Source of the DNA: Planctomycetales bacterium
GTDB taxonomy: Bacteria > Planctomycetota > Planctomycetia > Pirellulales > Lacipirellulaceae
Direction of reading: 5' to 3'
NCBI GenBank assembly: GCA_020427155.1
Contig: JAGQOW010000001.1
Span: 1 to 64,000, forward strand
DNA length: 64,000 nucleotides
Under the pieces are notes generated by a model. The model saw nothing but the letters and a program-made list of their open reading frames with translations. It searched no databases and had not been told where the DNA came from. Below, in pieces: positions 1 through 8,607 of the stretch. Numbering within the stretch: position 1 is the first letter of the stretch; the number at the start of each line of letters is the position of its first letter. Both the position numbers and the translations under genes were made by a program.

Positions 1-1929
1 TGCCGGCAACGAGATCGAAAAAGTACTTCCCACGCCCGGCTCGCTCTCCACCCGGACTTCTCCGCCATGAGCCTCTACCAGGTATTTCACAATGCTCAGC
101 CCCAAGCCACAACCTGCGGCCGAACGAGCAACGCGCCGATCGACCTGATAAAACCGCTCGAACACTTTTTCTCTCGCTTGCCTGGGCAGGCCGATGCCGT
201 TGTCTTCGACCGCAATCACTACCCGGTCTCCTTGCCGCTGGCACGAGAGACGTACTCGCTTCGAGTCGCCCGTGTACTTCCAGGCATTGTCCAGCAGATT
301 CACGACCGAAGTGACCAGCAACTCGAGATCGCCGCGCACCGGCGCCGGCTCCTCTGCTTCGACGATCAGCGCATTGCCGCTCGCAGCAAATCGTTCTTGC
401 ACCGCGTCGGCCGACTGCGCGATCACCTCCCGCGCATCGATCGGCTGCAATTCCACCTGCCGCTTGCCGCGTTCCATTCGCGAGAATGTCAAGAAGTTGT
501 CAATCAGCCGGGTTAGCCGCGAGTTTTCGCGGGCGATCAACCCCAGATACTCCCGCGCCTGATCCGCCGAGACCTGATGGCTCTCGTCAAGCAGCGTATC
601 GACCAACAGCCGAATCGAACTCAGCGGCGTTCGCAATTCATGAGAGATCGTAGCCACCAGATCGTTCTTCAAGCGTGCTACGCGCTGCTGCCGCCACCAG
701 GCTTGCACGACCAGCCAGGTAAGCAGCAGCGTGGCCCCGATCACGACCAGCGCGATCCAGGCAAACAGCGCCACGCGTTCGCCCCCGTCGCCCAACTCGT
801 GATCGTCGGCCACAAGAGCAAGTTGCCAGCCGGGCAACGTCGGCGCAAGCGCAACCGTTGGCGCCGAGCGCGCTGAATCCACCATCTCGCCCGGCTGCAA
901 CGGCTGCAGTACAACTCCCGCCGGCAGTTGCTGATCTCGCAGCGAATCGCTGACCAATCGCTGCAAAGTTGCCGCCCGAAGCAACGCCGTCGCTCCGTGG
1001 GCCTGCTGGCGAACACGCCACACTCCGGCAATTTGGGTCTGCTCCAAGGCTATTCCGTCGAAAGTTTCCCCGTTTGCTGGCTCCGGCAAGGTGGCCAGGT
1101 AGTCCGCCGCCAGCATTTCAGCTTCCAACGTCGCAAACTCAAACTCCTGAGGCCAGCGTTCTACCAGCTCGCGCATCAGAAATCGCCGCTGCGAGCCAGG
1201 CATTCCTCCCGAACCGTAGTCCTTGAGCCGAGCGCGCAGTCGGCTTGCCTCGTCGTTCCACTCCGGCGAATCGTGCTCTAATAACTCCAACAGTTGCAGC
1301 CCCGCATTGGCCGTCAAGTGGCGCTCTCCCGCCTGGGCCAACTCGTCGATCGTGCTCAACTTCCGCAATACAGCAATCGCAGCGGGACGGACATCCAGCC
1401 TCAGCAAACATCGCGCCTGGGCTTGAAGAGCCTGGGCCGTCAAATGGCTTTCCGGCTGCTGCGCGGCAATCTCTCCATACGCGGCAGCCGCTCTCGCCAG
1501 GTCGCCCTGGGTTGTTTCCAACCGCGAGGCCGCAGTCCAGGCCGTGGGGTCTTCCAACGGCTCGCTTTCGGTGGCCTGGTTTGGATACCGCACCTCGCCC
1601 TCAGCGCTGCAGACCACCAAACTGTCTGCCACACCCTCGGCAACAAACTGGGCAAAACAAGCGCTGGCGGGTTCGACTGCGGAGACCTTCTCCATCTCCG
1701 CCAGCCACTGCTGCCAGTGCACGTCGACGCGCTGCCGCGCCGACTCGAGCTGCGCCTGATAGACGTCGGCCATGCGTTGCCGTACTGCCAGTTGCTCGCT
1801 TTCCATCGCTTGGCGCATCATCCAGATCACGCCTCCCGAGGGCACTATTACCGCCAACAGCAGGAGCAGCAAGGGCCACGACCCAAAGTCGCGACCCCCG
1901 CCGGTTGAGTACAGTGACCGCATCGCCAT
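1..1929 (-). CDS. Sensor histidine kinase, 3' end outside the window
   Basis: This is a membrane-bound two-component kinase. Translating the minus strand from the ATG at 1929 gives 643 codons without a stop, and the frame runs off the window edge. A first hydrophobic segment lies near residues 17-38. An extracytoplasmic region with helical repeats of TPR character follows, and a second membrane segment lies near 385-410. The cytoplasmic part has the HisKA H-box ISHELRTPL with the phosphorylated His at about residue 430, then N, G1 (DNGIGLP) and G2 (GCGLGLSIV) ATP-binding boxes. The start lies 2 bp after the stop of the upstream secreted TPR protein, so translation is probably coupled and that protein may be a sensory partner. 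No response regulator is visible; it may lie beyond the window edge. Confidence 0.93.
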   Translation of the reverse strand, partial: MAMRSLYSTGGGRDFGSWPLLLLLLAVIVPSGGVIWMMRQAMESEQLAVRQRMADVYQAQLESARQRVDVHWQQWLAEMEKVSAVEPASACFAQFVAEGVADSLVVCSAEGEVRYPNQATESEPLEDPTAWTAASRLETTQGDLARAAAAYGEIAAQQPESHLTAQALQAQARCLLRLDVRPAAIAVLRKLSTIDELAQAGERHLTANAGLQLLELLEHDSPEWNDEASRLRARLKDYGSGGMPGSQRRFLMRELVERWPQEFEFATLEAEMLAADYLATLPEPANGETFDGIALEQTQIAGVWRVRQQAHGATALLRAATLQRLVSDSLRDQQLPAGVVLQPLQPGEMVDSARSAPTVALAPTLPGWQLALVADDHELGDGGERVALFAWIALVVIGATLLLTWLVVQAWWRQQRVARLKNDLVATISHELRTPLSSIRLLVDTLLDESHQVSADQAREYLGLIARENSRLTRLIDNFLTFSRMERGKRQVELQPIDAREVIAQSADAVQERFAASGNALIVEAEEPAPVRGDLELLVTSVVNLLDNAWKYTGDSKRVRLSCQRQGDRVVIAVEDNGIGLPRQAREKVFERFYQVDRRVARSAAGCGLGLSIVKYLVEAHGGEVRVESEPGVGSTFSISLPA

Positions 1930-1931
1930 TC

Positions 1932-3383
1932 CTATTTCAATTGCAACGACCGCATCACCTGATCCAATTCAGCGCGCGACTCCTCGAACTGATCCGCCGG
2001 TGCGGTAAGTCGAAAACGTACGGCCGTCGGGCCAGCATACATGGCTACGCCATAGCCGGTCATCTCCTTCTTACTCTGCTTGAAGTCATAGACCACCGCA
2101 GCAGCCTCGACCCCGTCGCCCAGCTCCACATCGACAATCCCTTCTTCCCGCACCTGGAAGCCTTCCAAGACTTGGCCCGTTTCTTCGAGTCCCGATTCGA
2201 GCCACGCCTTGGGCGACGTCTGCTCGCCCTCATCGAGCGATTCCCGAGCCTCGAGCAACATCGTCGACGTCGCCACCGCTCGCCGATCGAGCAAATGCAC
2301 CACCCGTTTGTCGTCAGCATCGTTTTTGGGTTCGTACACAAACCAACCAGCCGGCAACGTAAGCGCATACTGCTCGTCGTCGACCCCTAGGCTCTCGTCC
2401 TGTTTGCGCTGCTCGACCCGAACCAGGTCGGCCACGACTCCGCCTGCTGCAAACCGAACCAAATAGCGATCGGCATCGTCCGAAATCCAAAACGTCTGGC
2501 CGACGTTCAGCTCCATCCGGAAACAATCGAATTCGCCCGCAGCCGTTTTGATCGTTTCTTTCTTGGGTACTTCCAACCCAAGTTTGAGCACATTGCTTCC
2601 CAGCGTAGTGACAATCGTTAGCGTCGTGTTCATGCCGACTTCGAGCGGCAGCCGCCGAAAAACTTGCACACCTTGCTCGTTGTCGAAAGCAGGCTCTGCG
2701 TGATCGAGCGAGACGGGAGCATCGCGCCCCGTCAGGCGAATCGTCGCCTTCCCCAAGGTATAGGTCGCATTGGCTTCGCCGATCATCGAATGCTTCCAGT
2801 AGCTCGTGAGCGGAGCAAAACTCTCTGCGTCGCACAGCACTTCGCTAAAGCTGTTCGCACTGCTGATCGTCACCAAGCCGCGACTCGAGCAACGCCACAC
2901 CGGTCGCCCTTCGTGCTCGGCAGCTTCAATCGAGTAGATCTGATTGCCAATTTCCATGCCGGTTGGCAACGTCATCGCCATGTGCAATTGTTGGCCGTCC
3001 TTCCAGGGGATCGGCAACAACTCGAGCGCCCCGGGCAGCTTCTTCTTCGCCAGCGCGACGAAGTTGGTTTCTCGCGGGTAATCATCGACTACCGCCAGAA
3101 AGGCCTGGCGAGCCTTCTGCATCTCGCCCTGCTTCTCGAAACACAGCCCCAGGCGATACTGTGCCTCGGCCGCAATGCCGCTGGCCGCTTTGGCCTCGGC
3201 AATTACTTTGCCGTAGAGCTCGATCGCCTCATCCAGATTGCCGGCGGTTTCGTCGGCATACACCGCCTTTTCCAACAGCTCGCTTGGTTGCACTGCTACC
3301 GCAAGCGTCGGCGCCGCAGCAACTACCATCACCACCAGCAACTGCCAAGTACCCAGTCGTCGAAACCAACTGAAAACAAACAT
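1932..3383 (-). CDS. Secreted TPR-containing hypothetical protein
   Basis: 483 residues. An N-terminal signal peptide (about residues 1-30, hydrophobic core then an Ala-rich cleavage region) is followed by TPR-like helices at about 33-110 (alternating EAIELYGKV and AQYRLGLCFEKQG type segments). The rest is mostly beta-rich. Residues around 255-330 resemble DUF3108-type lipid/polymer-export proteins (AGEFDCFRMEL), which is only a family-level impression. The gene is read into the histidine kinase with a 2 bp gap. I infer a periplasmic or surface protein working with that kinase; the exact function is unknown. Confidence 0.8.
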   Translation of the reverse strand: MFVFSWFRRLGTWQLLVVMVVAAAPTLAVAVQPSELLEKAVYADETAGNLDEAIELYGKVIAEAKAASGIAAEAQYRLGLCFEKQGEMQKARQAFLAVVDDYPRETNFVALAKKKLPGALELLPIPWKDGQQLHMAMTLPTGMEIGNQIYSIEAAEHEGRPVWRCSSRGLVTISSANSFSEVLCDAESFAPLTSYWKHSMIGEANATYTLGKATIRLTGRDAPVSLDHAEPAFDNEQGVQVFRRLPLEVGMNTTLTIVTTLGSNVLKLGLEVPKKETIKTAAGEFDCFRMELNVGQTFWISDDADRYLVRFAAGGVVADLVRVEQRKQDESLGVDDEQYALTLPAGWFVYEPKNDADDKRVVHLLDRRAVATSTMLLEARESLDEGEQTSPKAWLESGLEETGQVLEGFQVREEGIVDVELGDGVEAAAVVYDFKQSKKEMTGYGVAMYAGPTAVRFRLTAPADQFEESRAELDQVMRSLQLK

Positions 3384-3605
3384 GAGATTCTCTCCTTTGC
3401 GTTAGTGTAGTCGAAAGCAACTCCATCGACTCGGTGGCCACAAAAGAAAGCATACTCACCCTCTGTTACCGCTGTGTGACGTCCTCGTTTCCAGTTTATC
3501 CTTTTTCGCCAAAGATGCCCGCGCTCTGCCGACCCCGACTCGCACAGGAGCCTCAATGACGTAGCACGCGACTTGAGGGCAAGTTTGAAGCTCGGAGGAG
3601 TCGGC

Positions 3606-4034
3606 TCAACTCTTCAATTCCGCCAAGAAATTGCGATACGCACTAGGAGACATCGGGCCTTTCAAGAAGTTGCCGCCGCAGCTATAGCTGTTCTGCTCGG
3701 TCCGCACACACCGGCGCACCTCCAAGACCACCTTGTCAGACTCCTCGAAGTAGAGTGTCACTTGTTCTTTCGGAAACAATTGAATCGGAGAAAAAAAGCC
3801 AATGCCAAACGGTGACACGTCGTCGGTAAAGACGCCATACCGCTCTGTTCCTCGAACCGCGATAGCTCGGCCCCGGGCCCGAATGCGCCGGTAGCGTCGT
3901 CGCGAGTCTTCAGCCTGCGCACCCGCACCCGACTCGGCAAAGAATTCTTCGTCCGACTGCGCTAGGGTCGCCCGCGCAGTCGACGTATTCCACGCATGGT
4001 CGCTTACTGACATTGAGAGTTGGTAATCAAGCAT
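3606..4034 (-). CDS. PilZ domain protein, probable c-di-GMP receptor
   Basis: 142 residues. After a poorly conserved N-terminal 45 residues the protein has the PilZ signature: the arginine-rich RRYRR (46-50) and DVSPFG (72-77, matching D/NxSxxG), the two motifs that hold cyclic di-GMP in known PilZ proteins. The rest fits a short beta barrel. The start at 4034 overlaps the end of the HD-GYP gene by 31 bp; an internal ATG at 4016 would still overlap by 13 bp. The overlap implies coupled expression of a c-di-GMP receptor with an HD-GYP protein. Confidence 0.85.
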   Translation of the reverse strand: MLDYQLSMSVSDHAWNTSTARATLAQSDEEFFAESGAGAQAEDSRRRYRRIRARGRAIAVRGTERYGVFTDDVSPFGIGFFSPIQLFPKEQVTLYFEESDKVVLEVRRCVRTEQNSYSCGGNFLKGPMSPSAYRNFLAELKS

Positions 4035-4990
4035 AAGACCATCTCGGGTTCAAGGTGCTTGTTCGCTACGTAAGTTAAATGAAGCAGTGCTTCCCGCAGA
4101 CTATGTGCCGAACGGTACGCTCTGGAACTCGTGACCGCGTCCAACACATCCGCGACTGCCAGGAGCTTTGCCCAAGGATGGATGTCCTTCTGCAAGGTCC
4201 TTACCGGATAGCCTGTCCCGTCGACTCGCTCATGCTGTTGATAGGCCATCATCAGCTGGCCGAAGCTGAGTTCTTTGAAATCGATAAGCGCCTCATACGC
4301 CAATTGCGGAGCTCTTTCGATTTCTTGAGTGTCCCGAGCCGACAGTCGGCCTTTCTGGGCCATCAAACCGCCGGGTAACCACAGTCTCCCCACTTCGTGC
4401 AACATGCAGCCCACGGCGATCTCGTCGAGTTCCCTGGGGGTCGCCATCTCCAAGGCCTGCGCCAGGGTCACCGCATAAGCGGCCACGTTGGTCACATGGG
4501 AATATGTTTCCGAGTTGTGGTGAACTTGCTTGAAGAGCTTCGCAATCGACATCTCACGCTCTTGACCCAGAGTCGATATCTTCCTGCCAATCTCCTGGGC
4601 CAAGGCCACATACTGTTCGAGACGCGGCTTGCAGAATAATCGTTCAATCTCTCTTGCATACGCAATTTGTAGCAGAGCAAAACACGTTTCCGAGGGACTC
4701 GAGCTATCGGCCAGCAGTGAGTCAACCGACTCGAGCAGTACTTGCGAAACGTGCGGAAAATCCTGCTTCTGTACCAGCAACGATTCGAAGCCACGTTTCT
4801 CCAGATCAGCATAGGTTGCTTCCCCTGCAGCCTCCCGCATGTTGCACAGCAGCACTGGTTGCGAGTCCGATTCCCGACAGCAATAAAGGCGCATGTCCTG
4901 CGATGCCAGAAACGGAATCGCGGCCAGTGGAACACTCCGAAACAGCTCGAGCTCTCGTGCCAGTCCAGGTTTTTCTGTCTTAGTAATCAA
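4004..4990 (-). CDS. HD-GYP domain protein with degenerate active site
   Basis: 328 residues, cytoplasmic, no membrane segment. Residues 1-140 are an unassigned N-terminal region. Residues about 150-325 are an HD-GYP fold, the family of c-di-GMP phosphodiesterases: QHERVDGTGYP (252-262) and VADVLDAVTSSRAYR (279-293) are clear. Several metal ligands differ from the family pattern: HD is HE (198-199), the His of the following KxHP element is Ala (227), and the first His of HHE is Gln (252). The protein may therefore be a c-di-GMP sensor or regulatory subunit instead of an active enzyme. It overlaps the PilZ gene. Confidence 0.87.
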   Translation of the reverse strand: MITKTEKPGLARELELFRSVPLAAIPFLASQDMRLYCCRESDSQPVLLCNMREAAGEATYADLEKRGFESLLVQKQDFPHVSQVLLESVDSLLADSSSPSETCFALLQIAYAREIERLFCKPRLEQYVALAQEIGRKISTLGQEREMSIAKLFKQVHHNSETYSHVTNVAAYAVTLAQALEMATPRELDEIAVGCMLHEVGRLWLPGGLMAQKGRLSARDTQEIERAPQLAYEALIDFKELSFGQLMMAYQQHERVDGTGYPVRTLQKDIHPWAKLLAVADVLDAVTSSRAYRSAHSLREALLHLTYVANKHLEPEMVLCLITNSQCQ

Positions 4991-5632
4991 AACAGCGCCT
5001 CAATCTAGGGCTTGTTCGCTTCAAAAAGCTTTCCTATGGCAGGGTCGGTCAAAATGGAGGAGAAAAGCATCAAACCTAAGATGCCTTCGGAATGGTAGCT
5101 TGCGCTTATATATGGCTTGGGAAAATTACGCAACTCTGTGAGGGAAATAGTGTAATATGCCTAGCAATACCGATCCCAGCGACTCAATTCATACAACCGG
5201 ACTTCCTGGCAACTGGCTATCCCGAATGACATCACCTGCGGCAGCCTCTCTGCGAAGCGTCAGTCACACGAGACTTCCCGGCTGGGCCTTGATGCGAGTC
5301 CCCATGATGGTTCACGGACCGCACTTCCCTTATGCATTGCCTAGGCTCAGTTCCAAATGAGCAGACTCGTTTCTTGCACTTTCACGTGATTTGCAGGCCC
5401 TGGCTTCCAGCAGTCTCGCAACCTGGCGCTCCCCTGAAATCCAGTGGCCCAAAAAAGTCGCTCGCTATCCGCACTGCGGTTCTGGATAATGGTCCCGCGC
5501 GCCGCTGCGCAGTTTTGCCATCAACGCGAACCAGGATGCCGCCCAGCATGTCCCCCCAGGTGAGCTGGAATTGCAAGTACCGATGATCCTCACTTGCTAA
5601 TTGCTAATCATCGCTGGCCAGGTAAGGGGTAT
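4991..5632. other. Intergenic region without recognised gene
   Basis: The region lies between the divergent HD-GYP gene and the aminopeptidase gene. Short open frames occur (for example 5157-5360 and 5332-5586 on plus), but they have no ribosome binding site, no recognisable domain and no coherent composition, so I do not call them. No tRNA-like or other structured RNA stood out. The promoters of both flanking genes should lie in or next to this stretch. Confidence 0.5.
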
Positions 5633-5800
5633 TGTCCCAAGCCGAAACTCGCCGCGGACAGAAATGTCGCGATTGTGATACACTTATGTCCCACCAGCTA
5701 TCCACCAGAGCCTGCGTCGCCCGGCAAATTTCAAATCTCCATGGGACTTTATTCTGGAGTTTTGTCCCAAAAGTTGGGACTCCAGGAAGCAGGACAAAAG
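5633..5800. repeat. TGTCCC/GGGAC dispersed repeat, copy 1
   Basis: TGTCCC starts at 5633, 5687 and 5763, with complementary GGGAC at 5743 and GGACA at 5792. The stretch contains a perfect 7-bp hairpin, GTCCCAA (5764-5770) and TTGGGAC (5774-5780), inside a longer pair TTTTGTCC (5760-5767) and GGACAAAA (5792-5799). A second copy at 35874-36034 keeps the same internal distances. It ends about 80 bp before the aminopeptidase start, so it lies in that gene's leader or promoter region. It may be a small mobile element remnant or a structured regulatory element. Confidence 0.75.
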
Positions 5801-5878
5801 CAGGATGCAGGCTATCGAACCCTGCTTCATCCCAACCGCCAATTCCAAACCCCACCCCACCATCTCCCGAGAATCAAC

Positions 5879-8539
5879 ATGAAACCAGCCCCCGCAGTAG
5901 TTCTCTCATGTTTGCTTCTTCTCTCAGCAGTTCCAGCCGCGGCCGTCGAGGAGTTTCACGTCTGCCGTTATTGCGCCGGTCGCGATTGCGAACGAGCAGG
6001 GCTTGCGGCTGACACGGGCGCTGGCCCTCAGCGCAACTACGCACCGCCGCGCTACGTCGACATGCTACACCTGAAACTCGACGTGACGCCCAACTTCCAA
6101 CAGCGTACCGTCGCGGGCACCGCAACCCTCGAGTTCGCCCCCGTGGGCAAACCGCTCAGCGAGTTGCGGCTCGACGCGGTCCATCTCGACATTCGCGACC
6201 TGCGCAGCACGGCGCCGGTCGCCGATTACACTGCGACCGCTGACGAATTGATTATCACTTTCGCCGCACCGATCGCTGTCGGCCAGCGCACGGCCATCGA
6301 CATCGACTATCAGGCCGAGCCCCGGCAGGGCCTTTACTTCCGTACGCCCGAACTCGGCTACCCCGCCGAGGACACCCACCTTTACACCCAGGGCGAACCC
6401 CAGCAGGCCAGCCACTGGTTTCCTTGCCACGATTACCCCAACGAACGGTTTTCCAGCGAAGTCATCTGCCACGTGCCGCCAGACATGACCGTGCTTTCCA
6501 ACGGTGTGCTCGTCTCCGACGAGGTCGATGCTCGCGCAGGGACCAAAACCGTGCATTGGCGCCAGGCCAAGCCCCACGTTGCTTACCTGATTACTCTCGC
6601 AGCAGGCTACTTCGACAAGCTCGAAGATACGAGCCTCGACGTCCCATTGGCGTTTTACTCCCAACCGACAATTCGTCAGCACGCAGCCAACTCCTTTCGC
6701 GACACGGCTGAGATCATGAGGTTTTACAACCAGGAAATCGGCGTGCCTTATCCTTGGGATAAGTACTACCAGGTTACGGTTCGTGATTTTCGTGCCGGAG
6801 GCATGGAAAACACTTCGATGACTACGCTAGCCCATCGGACCGTCTTCTCTGCAGATTCTGAAAACATCCGCTCGGGTTGGGTTCGCACGCTCGACTCCCA
6901 CGAGATGGCCCATCAGTGGTTTGGCGACTACGTCACTTGCAAAGACTGGAGCCACCTGTGGCTCAACGAGGGATTTGCTACCTATTATTCACGGCTGTAC
7001 GAGGAGCACCGCTTTGGCCGCGACGCCTTGCTCTACCAGATGTACCAGGATGCCACCGACCGGGTGCTGCCGCGACACCAGGATCGTCGGCCCATTGTCT
7101 TCAACAAGTACCAGGATCCGTACGATCAGTTTGATTTTCGTGCATACCCCAAGGGCAGTTGGGTATTGCACATGTTGCGCAGCCAGCTGGGTGAGCAACT
7201 CTACCGCGACTGTATTCGCACCTACCTCGAGCAGCATGCCCTGAAGAGCGTCACCACTGCCGATCTGGCGAAGGTGATCGAAGACGTCAGCGGCCGGTCG
7301 TTCGATCGCTTCTTCGACCAGTGGGTCTATCACGCCCGCCATCCGAGCCTCAAAGTCACCTACGAGTGGCTCGCCGAGAGCAAATTGGCGCATGTAACCG
7401 TTGAACAAACGCAGAAGATCGATGACGAAGTCTTGCTGTTTGAGTTCCCCACAAGCTTGCAATATGTCGTAGCAGGTCAGTTAGTCCATCAACCCATCGC
7501 GATTGACAGCGCGAAGCACGATTTCTATGTTGCGCTCGCCTCCGAACCGACGCAAGTGCGTTTCGATCCCCAGTACACCGTGCTGGCCGATGTCGAGTTC
7601 AAGAAATCAGACAAATTGTTGCTGGCACAGTTGGAAAACAAGCAGGATCTCATCGGCCGTCTCCTGGCGATTCAACAGTTAGGCAAACGAAAGACCATCG
7701 CTGCCGTCGAGGCAATTGGCAGCGCGCTGAACAACGATCCGTTCTTCGGCGCTCGCATCGAAGCAGCTAAGGCCCTGGCAGAAACCGGTCGTAGCGAAGC
7801 CTTGGAGCAACTTGCCCAAGCACTGGCGGTCGACGATGCGCGGGTACGCCAGCATGTAGTCGAGTCCATCGGCAGCTTCCAACGACCCCGTGCCAAAGAA
7901 CTTCTTTTGCAGGTGACCCGTCAAGAACGCAATCCGGCTGTGGTCGGCTCGGCAATTCGTTCGCTAGGCAAACACCGGGAAGCCGATGCCGAGCAAGCCG
8001 TCGCGACGATGCTCGAGTCGAATTCCTTCCGCAACGAGCTGGTAGATGCCGCCATTGATGCGCTGGGTAAGAACGAAGATCCTTCCCAACGCGCGGCCAT
8101 CATGAATACGCTACGAGCACGGGGCGACGAACTGACTTCAGGGGGCATGGCGAACGGCCTGCGCGTCTTGGCCAAGACCAGCCAGGGTCTGGAAGCCGAC
8201 GCAGCTGGTCGGGTCGAAGTTGAGCAGTTCCTTCGCGAGTACGTCGAGCACCCGAAGACTCCCATTCGCCTGGCCGCGATCGAATCGCTGGGCACGCTCG
8301 CCGATAGCCGATCGGTCGAGCTACTGGAATCCTTGGCCAGAGATACTAGCGGCGATCGCACCGCCGAGGCGGCCAGCGAGGCGCTCAAGAAACTTAGAGA
8401 GAAGAAGTCTACCGTGCCCAAAGAACTTACCGAATTGCACAAACAAGTCGAGTCGTTACGAGAAGCGAGCGAGAAGCTCAGGCAGGAATTCGACGAATTC
8501 AAGGCGGAAAAGAAACAAGCAAAGAACGAGGAGAAGTAG
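5879..8539 (+). CDS. M1 family aminopeptidase with C-terminal HEAT-like repeats
   Basis: 886 residues, a zinc metallopeptidase that trims N-terminal residues from peptides. I chose the ATG at 5879 because it starts a clean signal peptide (about residues 1-22); the frame is open further upstream but that part runs through the repeat. Residues 45-580 are the M1 fold: exopeptidase motif GGMEN (307-311), zinc motif HEMAH (341-345) and third ligand Glu364 in WLNEGFATYY. Residues about 585-840 are helical HEAT-type repeats, followed by a charged coiled-coil tail (about 845-886). The secreted form suggests peptide degradation outside the cytoplasm. The HEAT-like C-terminus resembles other M1 enzymes of the cold-active or ERAP-like class. 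Confidence 0.93.
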   Translation: MKPAPAVVLSCLLLLSAVPAAAVEEFHVCRYCAGRDCERAGLAADTGAGPQRNYAPPRYVDMLHLKLDVTPNFQQRTVAGTATLEFAPVGKPLSELRLDAVHLDIRDLRSTAPVADYTATADELIITFAAPIAVGQRTAIDIDYQAEPRQGLYFRTPELGYPAEDTHLYTQGEPQQASHWFPCHDYPNERFSSEVICHVPPDMTVLSNGVLVSDEVDARAGTKTVHWRQAKPHVAYLITLAAGYFDKLEDTSLDVPLAFYSQPTIRQHAANSFRDTAEIMRFYNQEIGVPYPWDKYYQVTVRDFRAGGMENTSMTTLAHRTVFSADSENIRSGWVRTLDSHEMAHQWFGDYVTCKDWSHLWLNEGFATYYSRLYEEHRFGRDALLYQMYQDATDRVLPRHQDRRPIVFNKYQDPYDQFDFRAYPKGSWVLHMLRSQLGEQLYRDCIRTYLEQHALKSVTTADLAKVIEDVSGRSFDRFFDQWVYHARHPSLKVTYEWLAESKLAHVTVEQTQKIDDEVLLFEFPTSLQYVVAGQLVHQPIAIDSAKHDFYVALASEPTQVRFDPQYTVLADVEFKKSDKLLLAQLENKQDLIGRLLAIQQLGKRKTIAAVEAIGSALNNDPFFGARIEAAKALAETGRSEALEQLAQALAVDDARVRQHVVESIGSFQRPRAKELLLQVTRQERNPAVVGSAIRSLGKHREADAEQAVATMLESNSFRNELVDAAIDALGKNEDPSQRAAIMNTLRARGDELTSGGMANGLRVLAKTSQGLEADAAGRVEVEQFLREYVEHPKTPIRLAAIESLGTLADSRSVELLESLARDTSGDRTAEAASEALKKLREKKSTVPKELTELHKQVESLREASEKLRQEFDEFKAEKKQAKNEEK

Positions 8540-8569
8540 CCAGGATTGCTAAGACCAGGCAAAAGGACA

Positions 8570-8598
8570 TTGACATCCGATTTTGGGCCGTCGATAAT
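8570..8598 (+). promoter_or_regulatory. Near-consensus sigma-70 promoter
   Basis: TTGACA at 8570-8575 and GATAAT at 8593-8598 are separated by exactly 17 bp. The -10 box ends only 9 bp before the ATG at 8608, so transcription would begin around 8604-8606 and give an almost leaderless mRNA. Confidence 0.7.
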
Positions 8599-8607
8599 AC
8601 TGGGGCT

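Noticed and set aside
1245-2390. Plus-strand open frame of 381 codons
   Set aside because: The minus strand encodes the histidine kinase and the TPR protein in this stretch; the plus frame is Pro/Arg-rich and lacks any domain.
5157-5586. Two short plus-strand frames in the gap before the aminopeptidase
   Set aside because: No ribosome binding site, no domain, and overlapping frames of similar length occur on both strands.
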